From Pseudomonadota bacterium (lineage in GTDB: Bacteria > Myxococcota > UBA9042 > PHBI01), in assembly GCA_005772945.1 (NCBI GenBank), contig SXIE01000128.1, forward strand, positions 1 through 40,747: 40,747 bases of DNA, in the 5' to 3' direction. Positions 33,126-39,988 of the stretch are shown in pieces. Under the pieces are notes generated by a model. It was not told the DNA's origin. It saw only the letters and a list, made by a program, of their open reading frames with translations, and made no database searches. Every line of letters begins with the position of its first letter. Position 1 is the first letter of the stretch. Both the position numbers and the translations under genes were made by a program.

Positions 33126-36007
33126 GCGTCCCTCAAGATGCGCAGGATCTCCTCGCTGCTCGGGTGTGCCTCGCGCTCGAGCTCCTCGCAGCGCTGACGC
33201 GCCTCTGCGAACATCTTGCGCTCGGCAGGAGAATGGCGTGAGAAGCCACCGGGGCGCACGCGGATGAAGGGGGGCGGTGGCTCGGGCGCGCCTGGGGCAT
33301 CCGACGCGTCCGACGCGCCCGGCGCGCCCATCGCATCGGACTCCTGTGGGGTCAGCCCGGTCGGCCCGAGGCCCCCGGCCGCGAGTAGGCGCTGGGCGAG
33401 CTTGCGATCGGCGCCCGCGGCGAGGCGCTGCAGGTAATAGCGATCGATGGCGCTCCGCAGCGCCAGGACGAAGCTCTCGCCTTCGGTGAGGCGCTGATCG
33501 ATGTGCTCGATCACGGCCAGGACGCTCCGTCGCGTGAAGACGTAGCGCTCCTTGCGACCACTCCCGAGGGCCTGCGTTTGGCCACTCGCGGCCGCTTCGA
33601 GCCCCGCATGGAAGCGCGCCAGCTGCTCGAGGAGCGGACCGATCGTGGGCTCGGACGCACGCTGCGCGGCGAGCGCCGGGAAGGGCGCGGACGCCGTGGC
33701 CCCGAACCACTCGTGCCCACGGAGGCGGAGGGCGGGCTGCGCGCCCGTCGCGAGGAACGTGACGAGCGAATGGTAGTCGCCCTCGGCGGGCGAGGATACC
33801 TGGCGGTAACCGAGCCAGCGATCGCGCCAGGCCGGCGACATGGCCACGCGGCCGACGTATTCGGCGGGGTTCATCGTGCCGAAGATCCGAAACCGCGGGT
33901 GCACGGGCGTCCCACCCGGGCCGAAGACACTGTCGTCGTGCTCGGTGAGCACGAGCGCCGGCGGGCGTTCGAGGACCGGATTGAGGCGCTCGAGTACCTG
34001 CGGCTCGGCGAGGTTCAGCTCGTCGAGAACGAGCCACCAGCCCTCGCGTAGCGCGCGCACGACGGCGCCCTCTCGAAAGCACCAACCACCAGGCCCCGGC
34101 GCGAAGCGTCCGACGAGCTCTCCGGTGTCGGTCTGGCCGTTGAGGCTGAGACGCATGACCGGCTGGCCGAGGAGCGCGGCGAGGTAGAGGATACTCGAAG
34201 TCTTCGAGGTGCTGGTCGGGCCTTCGAGGAGGCAGGGCTCGGAGCGGTCGACCGAGCGGGCGACGTGCTCGAGCGTCGCGGCGGTCGTCGCGTCGAGGCA
34301 ATAGCGTTCGAAGCTCGCAAGCTCCGGCACCATCGCCCCCCGCGCCCCTGCGACGCGCTCCAGGCGGGTCTCGCCGACGCGCACGAAGCTCGCCGTGACC
34401 TCGACGAACGCGCGCGCCTCGGACTCGGCGGTCCCGCGGAGCCACGTATCCCACGTCTCGGCAGGGCCGCGGGAGCGCTTGCCGGAGGAGGGCCACGCGC
34501 TCATCGTCTCGGGGCCGAGGACGATCCACACGTCGTCATCGAATGAGGGCCATTCCCGATCCACGGGCAGATCGATACCGATCGCGCCCTTGACGATCCC
34601 CTGCACGGCGGCGAGGAGCTCGAGTGGTGCGCCGCCGCAGCGGATGCAATCGGTCTCGGAGGGGTCGCGCCGCCGCGAGACCTTGAGGCCGAGCTCGGCA
34701 AGCGCGGCGAGGAGCTCGGGCGGGGCATGCCCGTCGCGCGTGACGATCGAGATGTGCTGACCGCGGCGCTTGAGGAGGGCGCGCACGCGCGCGTTCTCGA
34801 TCTCGGTGGAGAGGCCGTCGAACGGCAGATGCAAGTCCACATCCGAGGGCAGGTGCCGGGCCTCCCAAACGGCGTCGACGGCCCCGAGGTTCGGTTGCGG
34901 AACGCCCGCGGGGGCCTCGGCGGCGAGCGCGTCGCGGAGGAGCGCGAACGTTGCCGGGGCATCGCGAAGGGTACGGAGGCACGCGAGCGGCCCGGCCTCG
35001 GGGCGGGTGCGATCGAAGATGGAGACGCGCTCGAATCCGGCCTCGCGGAGGCGCTTGGCGAGCCCCTCGACCTTGGCGCGGCGATCGGTGTGGAGCCTGA
35101 CCCGAAAGCGCGCGGGCACATCGCCGTGCCACGGCCGGAGGGTCCCGCGGCGGTAGGCCTCGAGCGGCAGCGAGATCCGCATGGAGCCGGTCGCGGACGG
35201 ACGCATCGGCGTCTCGTCGATGAGGAGGGGATGGCTGTCGCGCGCGACACCCGAGGCGTCGAGGAAACTCTGGAGGATCATGCGGAGCTCGGAGCGATCG
35301 AGGCCCCGCTCGTCGTCGACGAAGGCGGCGCCGCGCAGCGAGAAGTCGGTGAGGCCGTTGACGAGCGCGGCTTGCGCACGGTAGCCCGCAGCCGCGAGCT
35401 GGGCGACGAGCGGTGCGGCCGCGGAGGTGTCGTCGCAGGCGATGTGGATCTGGGGTCGCTCGCGCCGGGGAAGGCGTGCGAGCTCGGGATCGACGACGTA
35501 GAGGAAGAGGTCACGGTCGTTGTCGTTCCACGGCTTGCGCTCCGACGGACGACCGAGGCCGAGCTTGGCGGCGCGCCACATGACGACGTGGCGCACGACC
35601 TCGGGGGCTCCGCCGAACTCGAGCACGGGGCGATCGAGGTGGTAGTCGCGCTTGATCTCGTGGCCGGCGATGTGGCGCGAGACCCCGACGTCGGAGACGA
35701 GTGTGTCGCCGAGCGCCTCCGTCTCCGGGTGGTCGCCGCGCACGGAGAGGTTCCAGCGTTCGAAGGGCGCGGGGTCGTCGAGGTGCAACTCGAAGAGGAC
35801 GTCGAGCGCGGGGACGACCTCGATGGGTGGCGCGAGGGGCGCCAGGTGCGCAAGCAAGTCGGACGCGTCGACGCCTGGTCGGATGCGCAGGGCGTAGCGG
35901 GCGGACGCGCTAAGCTCGATCAACACCGCGAAGTGCGGGCGGAGCTCGTCGGCAATCAGGTTGGCAAGGTTCTCGTGTGGCGAGGCGATGCGGACGTCGA
36001 GTGACAT
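33122..36007 (-). CDS. Dynein/MoxR-like AAA+ ATPase with a large unknown N-terminal region
   Basis: The AAA+ domain lies in the C-terminal third. It has Walker A LEGPTSTSKTSS (about residue 596), GQTDTGELVGRF, Walker B WWLVLDELNLAEPQVLERLN (about 653-672) and RFRIFGTMNPAEY. The glycine that normally precedes the Walker A lysine is serine (TSK instead of x-G-K). Residues 1-550 contain several possible alpha/beta units but no family I can name. The C-terminal tail is proline- and acid-rich. With the vWA protein it forms a MoxR-vWA pair. Related pairs remodel or activate target proteins, and some belong to predicted conflict systems. Confidence 0.87.
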   Translation of the reverse strand: MSLDVRIASPHENLANLIADELRPHFAVLIELSASARYALRIRPGVDASDLLAHLAPLAPPIEVVPALDVLFELHLDDPAPFERWNLSVRGDHPETEALGDTLVSDVGVSRHIAGHEIKRDYHLDRPVLEFGGAPEVVRHVVMWRAAKLGLGRPSERKPWNDNDRDLFLYVVDPELARLPRRERPQIHIACDDTSAAAPLVAQLAAAGYRAQAALVNGLTDFSLRGAAFVDDERGLDRSELRMILQSFLDASGVARDSHPLLIDETPMRPSATGSMRISLPLEAYRRGTLRPWHGDVPARFRVRLHTDRRAKVEGLAKRLREAGFERVSIFDRTRPEAGPLACLRTLRDAPATFALLRDALAAEAPAGVPQPNLGAVDAVWEARHLPSDVDLHLPFDGLSTEIENARVRALLKRRGQHISIVTRDGHAPPELLAALAELGLKVSRRRDPSETDCIRCGGAPLELLAAVQGIVKGAIGIDLPVDREWPSFDDDVWIVLGPETMSAWPSSGKRSRGPAETWDTWLRGTAESEARAFVEVTASFVRVGETRLERVAGARGAMVPELASFERYCLDATTAATLEHVARSVDRSEPCLLEGPTSTSKTSSILYLAALLGQPVMRLSLNGQTDTGELVGRFAPGPGGWCFREGAVVRALREGWWLVLDELNLAEPQVLERLNPVLERPPALVLTEHDDSVFGPGGTPVHPRFRIFGTMNPAEYVGRVAMSPAWRDRWLGYRQVSSPAEGDYHSLVTFLATGAQPALRLRGHEWFGATASAPFPALAAQRASEPTIGPLLEQLARFHAGLEAAASGQTQALGSGRKERYVFTRRSVLAVIEHIDQRLTEGESFVLALRSAIDRYYLQRLAAGADRKLAQRLLAAGGLGPTGLTPQESDAMGAPGASDASDAPGAPEPPPPFIRVRPGGFSRHSPAERKMFAEARQRCEELEREAHPSSEEILRILRDA

Positions 36008-36062
36008 GGGGACCTCTGGGGGGCTGAGGGGGACAAGGGACTGGAGGAATGAAAATGGTCGT

Positions 36063-36437
36063 TCAAGCAGCCCGACGATGATGGGAGGCGCGTCGGCGCG
36101 GCCTGTCGCGCCCGTCGGGCTGGAGCTGCGAGAAGTCGTGGTTGCGATAGGCGGTCTTGATCGTGCCGTCCTCGGCGACGACGACCTGGAGCCCCTCGTG
36201 CTCGTGGAGGTCGACGCCGATACGGGCGGCGGCGGCGACCTGGGCGCGCCCGAGAAGGTAGTACTCGGCCTCGCGAATGTGGACGATGCGTCCGTATTCG
36301 AGCGCCGCGCAGATCGCGGCGGGCGAGAGGCCGCGCGCGCACATGCGCTGCCAGGCGTGGACCGAGAGGCGGTAGCCGGGGGCGATGTCGAGGTGGCAGG
36401 GCGGAACCGAGGCGGTGAAGTCGAAGGCTTTGCACAT
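36063..36437 (-). CDS. DUF4258-like small protein
   Basis: The 124-residue protein contains VHAWQRMCARGLSPAAICAA, then LEYGRIVHIREAEYYLLGR, then GLQVVVAEDGTIKTAYRNHD. The order R-x-x-x-R-G-[IL]-S, A-L-x-x-G-x-[IV], Y-x-[LI] and V-V-V-x-x-D-G-x-[IV]-x-T-x-Y is that of DUF4258, a RelE-like fold family of unknown activity. The start is MCKAFDFTA, preceded by CCGGAGACCCGTATG, the leader shared by several units here. An upstream in-frame ATG exists but without a ribosome-binding site. It heads the three-gene minus-strand operon with the AAA+ and vWA genes and lies 67 bp from LexA-like box 8. Confidence 0.8.
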   Translation of the reverse strand: MCKAFDFTASVPPCHLDIAPGYRLSVHAWQRMCARGLSPAAICAALEYGRIVHIREAEYYLLGRAQVAAAARIGVDLHEHEGLQVVVAEDGTIKTAYRNHDFSQLQPDGRDRPRRRASHHRRAA

Positions 36438-36503
36438 ACGGGTCTCCGGGGCCAGGGGTCGAGCTGACTCCACGACTATCGCTCCGAGGTCGACGCATCG
36501 AGC

Positions 36504-36520
36504 GCACTGAACACGCGCTC
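36504..36520 (-). promoter_or_regulatory. LexA-like (SOS) box 8
   Basis: On the minus strand the site reads GAGCGCGTGTTCAGTGC, with half-sites GAGC and GTTC around GCGT (RNRY). It lies in a divergent gap, 67 bp before the DUF4258/AAA+/vWA operon and 96 bp before PcfJ-domain copy 2. Confidence 0.65.
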
Positions 36521-36616
36521 AGGGCGCCTGCGTTACCCCTGGCGCGCCGGAATGAATCGCAGACCGCTTGCGCGGGCGTGACGTCGCACCGTCGAACGTG
36601 CATCGTTCGACCGCTC

Positions 36617-37798
36617 ATGAGACTCGATCCCACCGCGGTCCACTTCGACGCAGACACCGGTGCGCTGACGGTCGACCTACGCCCACGCCTCGATGTCCGC
36701 CTTCGCTTCGGCGCCTGGGCGGACGGTCTTCCGTGCGACCGCTGGGTCGGTGACGCTTGGCGCGAGGAGCCCGTCGACCCAGGCCTCGACATCTTCTATC
36801 TCGACCCCGACACCGACCGCGACGACGCCCACCCGATCGCGCGCTATCTCGCTTCGGTCCCGCCCGACTGCCGCACCCACCTACGCGCCTACCGCGACGC
36901 GCACCTCACCCTCTTGCGACTCCTGCGCGAGAGCGCTGGACGCGAGCTGGCGGCTGCCGCCCCCAACCTGCTGTGGCTCATCGCCGGGGCGCTCGGCGAA
37001 CGGGGGCTGCCCGTCACCACCTACCCCGCGCTCCTGGCCCACCGGCGCGCCGACCTCCTCTCGTGGGTGCTCCGGCGCCCCGCCTCCGGTCGACACGCTC
37101 GAATCCTCGAGCGCATCCTTCCGACCCGCCGGGACGCGCACACGCGCGCGAGGGTCCTGCGGCTCCTTGCCCGTCCGGCGGTCCTCGAGATCGTCGGCCG
37201 CTCGACGGCGATCACCTCGGAGTGCTTGGACGCGGCCCTGGCCCTCGCGCAGCACGTGACTCTCAGCGCCGTGGCCGAGGGCCTCCGCTCGCACGATCCC
37301 TGGTCTGGACACGGCGTGGTGCGACTCGCGGCCGATACGCGCGCCCTCGGACTGGCACTCGGCATTCGCGACGCGGCCCGCGTCGTCGCGCGCCTCCGTC
37401 GCCCGCGGGACGTCCAGCGAATCCACCAACGCTGGGTCGATCGTGCCAATCAGCGTGATGTGGCGAGCACGCTGGAGGACCTCGCGGCGCGCGCCGGCAC
37501 GCGCACGTTCCCACCCGCGCCCATCGAGGGCACGGAGGAAGTTGTCCACCTCGGCACCATCGACGCGCTCATCGCCGAGGGGCACGACATGCACCACTGC
37601 GCGTCGGCCTATGCCGCCGCCTGCTTCGAAGGCTCCTCGATCCTCTTCAAGGTCCTCGCGCCCGAGCGCGCGACGCTGGAGCTGCGTCGCATCGACGGGC
37701 GCCTCGCGATCGCGCAGCTCCTCGGCATCCGGAATCAGCCCGTGACGGCTGAAACAGTGATGACCGTGCGCGCGTGGATCGCCGAAGCCTCGCGCTAG
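36617..37798 (+). CDS. PcfJ-domain protein (copy 2), 393 aa
   Basis: This is a full-length paralogue of the protein at 1624-2829. Both begin MRLDP, and both have APNLLWL, LLERV or LERIL, PTRRDAHTRARV and the PcfJ block. Here the block reads EGHDMHHCASAYAAACFEGS, then ILFKVLAPERATLELR and IAQLLGIRNQ (about residues 321-380). The start at 36617 is chosen from this alignment. The frame is open thirteen codons further upstream, but those residues have no counterpart. It is divergent from the DUF4258/AAA+/vWA operon and followed by a vWA gene fragment, so the PcfJ and vWA families travel together in this island. Confidence 0.87.
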   Translation: MRLDPTAVHFDADTGALTVDLRPRLDVRLRFGAWADGLPCDRWVGDAWREEPVDPGLDIFYLDPDTDRDDAHPIARYLASVPPDCRTHLRAYRDAHLTLLRLLRESAGRELAAAAPNLLWLIAGALGERGLPVTTYPALLAHRRADLLSWVLRRPASGRHARILERILPTRRDAHTRARVLRLLARPAVLEIVGRSTAITSECLDAALALAQHVTLSAVAEGLRSHDPWSGHGVVRLAADTRALGLALGIRDAARVVARLRRPRDVQRIHQRWVDRANQRDVASTLEDLAARAGTRTFPPAPIEGTEEVVHLGTIDALIAEGHDMHHCASAYAAACFEGSSILFKVLAPERATLELRRIDGRLAIAQLLGIRNQPVTAETVMTVRAWIAEASR

Positions 37799-37929
37799 AG
37801 AGCCGATCCGCATAGCGAGGGCGAGAAGATCGACGGCGATCGCGAGTAGTGATCCACTGAGGCCATGAAATGGAATCTGCCTCATGAATCGGTACGCGAG
37901 AAACGAGTGGTCGGGAGCCTTCGCGCCGC

Positions 37930-38259
37930 GAGCCACTTGGCCACAACCGCCCCGCGTTCAACGACGACGGCCCGTGCGTGCTCGAGGCCGCGCGACACCT
38001 CCTGGCGTTTCCGGCCCACGACCGCTTCATGATCGTCCTGAGCGACGGCCACCCCGAGGGCCGCCACTCAACGCCCCGGGACTTGAAGGCCGCCATCGCC
38101 GAGGTCCGGGAGAGCGGCGTCGGCCTGGTCGGCGTCGGGCTCGGACCCGGCACGCGGCACGTCGCCGAGTACTACCCCGACCACCTCGCCGAGGTCCCGC
38201 TGGGAGACCTCGCCCAGCAGCTCGGCGGGATCATCGGGCGCCTTGTGACCCGGATTTAG
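37930..38259 (+). pseudogene. C-terminal fragment of a vWA gene
   Basis: The frame encodes FNDDGPCVLEAARHLLAFPA, then HDRFMIVLSDGHPEGRHSTP, then VGVGLGPGTRHVAEYYPDHL. It aligns along its length with the last 110 or so residues of the vWA protein at 31449 (NDDGPCLLAAADHLLAYPAHDH, then ISDGQPHGRHSTP, and so on). The MIDAS DxSxS motif and everything N-terminal are missing. It could be read from GTG at 37978 (93 residues), but no ribosome-binding site is visible. It is a relic of a second vWA gene. Confidence 0.8.
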
Positions 38260-38302
38260 CGGCCGCGCACCTGCCGCTATCCGAGCATTTATTGCGCCCT
38301 GA

Positions 38303-38337
38303 CCACTCTTAATCCAAGGCAACTTGCGCTAGAGTGG
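38303..38337. promoter_or_regulatory. Inverted repeat upstream of the AbiEi-Fic gene, candidate operator
   Basis: CCACTCT at 38303-38309 and AGAGTGG at 38331-38337 are perfect inverted arms, 21 bases apart. They lie 33 bp before the start codon. AbiEi-type antitoxins bind inverted repeats at their own promoters, and the encoded protein has an AbiEi-like N-terminus, so autoregulation is plausible. Confidence 0.5.
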
Positions 38338-38369
38338 CCCCGGCATCCCGCTAACCGGAGATTCCTGGC

Positions 38370-39854
38370 GTGCCCCCAAGTCTGCTCGAACCGCTCCCGG
38401 AGGTCTTCCTGTCCAACGCCGCGCTGGCGTCGGCCGTGAGTCGCGCCGTGCGCGCAGGTCGCCTCCGCAAGCTCGGACCGCGACTCTACACGAAGAACAC
38501 CACCGAGCCGCCCGAGGCGCTGGTGCGGCGGCACAAGTGGATCATCGCGGGCCTCTACTTTCCGGGCGCGGTCATCGTCGATCGCACCGCGTTCGACAAC
38601 GATGTCGCCACCGACGGCTCGCTCTTCCTGGCGAGCGATCGCGAATCCGCTGTGGCCCTTCCCGGCCTCATTCTGCGGACACGCCCGGGCGCCGGTCCGC
38701 TGCCTGGAGACCTCACGTTCATCGGCGGTCTCCACCTCTCGAGCCCCGCGCGCGCCTATCTCGAGAACCTGCGTCCCGCCCGCGCACGCGGTGGCGTCGC
38801 ACGCCGCGTCGGTCGCGCGGCCATCGAGCGGCGACTCGACCGCGACCTCCGCACGCGCGGCGAGTCCTACCTGAACGAGCTCCGCGAGGACCTCCGACGC
38901 CTCGCGCCCGCCCTTGGGCTGGCCGCCGAGGCAAAGGCGCTGGATGCCCTCATCGGCGCGCTTCTCGGAACCCGGGAAGCGGCGCTCGTGACTCGCGTCG
39001 CGCGAGCGCGGCACGCAGGACGACCCTACGATCCCAAGCGTCTCGATCTGCTCGGTGCCCTCCGAGACGACCTCGCGCGCATGGCGCCGAGCTCGCGCCC
39101 GGACCCAGCGCGGCCCGGCGAGAGCACGAACCTGTCCTTCTTCGAGGCGTACTTCTCGAACTTCATCGAGGGCACACGCTTCGAGCTCGGCGAGGCCCGC
39201 GCGATCGTGTTCGACGGCACCATCCCGACGCAGCGACCCGCCGACGCGCACGACGTGCTCGGAACCTTCCGCATCGTCGCCGATCCCACCGAGATGCGTC
39301 GGATCCCCGAGACGCCCGAGCAGCTGACGGAGCTCCTCTGCCGGCGACACGCGGTCGTCATGCAGGCACGACCGGAGCAAGCCCCCGGCCGCTTCAAGAC
39401 CGCGGCGAACCAAGCCGGGAGCACGGTCTTCGTCGCGCCCGACCTCGTCCACGGCACGCTCGCGGAAGGCTTCGCCCTCTGCCGCACGCTGACCGATCCG
39501 CTTCAGCGCGCAACCTTCATGATGTGCCTCATCAGCGAGGTCCACCCCTTCTCGGACGGCAACGGCCGCATCGCGCGCATCATGATGAACGCCGAGCTCG
39601 CACACGCCGGCGAACGGCGCATCCTCATCCCGACGGTCTATCGCGCGAACTACGTCGCCGCCCTCAAGGGCCTCAGCCACAACGGCCTGACCCAACCGAT
39701 CGCGCGCGTCCTCGACTTCGCGCAGCGCTACACCCGCGCTATCGACTTCACGTCCTATGACAGCGCGCTCGCCGAGCTGCGCGCGACCCACGCCTTCGAG
39801 GAACCCACCGAGGCCGAGGAGCGCGGGGTGCGGCTGATGCTCCCATCGCCGTGA
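38370..39854 (+). CDS. Fic-family protein with an AbiEi-like N-terminal domain
   Basis: The N-terminal 150 residues resemble AbiEi-type antitoxin proteins. A winged helix (SNAALASAVSRAVRAGRLRK, then LGPRLYT) is followed by a domain that includes GAVIVDRTAFD and GLHLSSPARAYLENL. The C-terminal Fic domain has the complete catalytic motif HPFSDGNGRIAR (H392-R403). An inhibitory motif, S263-N-F-I-E267-G268, fits [S/T]xxxE[G/N] and should block the active site until released. Fic enzymes transfer AMP or other groups to target proteins. The start is GTG 38370 with CCGGAG nine bases upstream. The fusion suggests a self-contained toxin whose repressor and inhibitor lie on one chain. Confidence 0.9.
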   Translation: MPPSLLEPLPEVFLSNAALASAVSRAVRAGRLRKLGPRLYTKNTTEPPEALVRRHKWIIAGLYFPGAVIVDRTAFDNDVATDGSLFLASDRESAVALPGLILRTRPGAGPLPGDLTFIGGLHLSSPARAYLENLRPARARGGVARRVGRAAIERRLDRDLRTRGESYLNELREDLRRLAPALGLAAEAKALDALIGALLGTREAALVTRVARARHAGRPYDPKRLDLLGALRDDLARMAPSSRPDPARPGESTNLSFFEAYFSNFIEGTRFELGEARAIVFDGTIPTQRPADAHDVLGTFRIVADPTEMRRIPETPEQLTELLCRRHAVVMQARPEQAPGRFKTAANQAGSTVFVAPDLVHGTLAEGFALCRTLTDPLQRATFMMCLISEVHPFSDGNGRIARIMMNAELAHAGERRILIPTVYRANYVAALKGLSHNGLTQPIARVLDFAQRYTRAIDFTSYDSALAELRATHAFEEPTEAEERGVRLMLPSP

Positions 39855-39876
39855 AGGGAGCATCTTCGGGAATGTG

Positions 39877-39889
39877 GTTCCCGCGGAAC
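39877..39889. promoter_or_regulatory. Palindrome GTTCC-CGC-GGAAC upstream of the CARF/sigma-54 gene
   Basis: This 13-base site has perfect five-base arms and lies 99 bp before the start of the CARF/sigma-54 regulator, just after the Fic gene. It might bind a regulator, possibly the activator itself, but only one copy is seen. Confidence 0.35.
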
Positions 39890-39988
39890 GTGGATGCCGT
39901 CGCCGCGACCCACAAGCGATGCTGCGTCAGTTCACTCGGGGCCTCGCTTGCCCTTGCGGGCCGCTCGTGGGAGCTGTAGTCCAACAAC

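Noticed and set aside
33126..34529. N-terminal extension of the vWA protein (open frame to 34529)
   Set aside because: The extension is a shadow of the overlapping AAA+ gene. The ATGA overlap at 33122-33125 gives the natural start MSPPMVDGD.
34727..36004. 425-residue plus-strand frame
   Set aside because: It is antisense to the AAA+ gene, which has clear Walker motifs and a coupled vWA partner.
1600..36520. GTTCAGT motif as a promoter -10 or -35 element
   Set aside because: The strand orientation is not consistent with the downstream gene (boxes 4 and 8), the distance to starts varies from 55 to 291 bp, and the best copies are palindromic. This fits an operator better.
38289..39863. 524-residue minus-strand frame
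   Set aside because: It is antisense to the Fic gene, whose HPFSDGNGRIAR motif is unambiguous.
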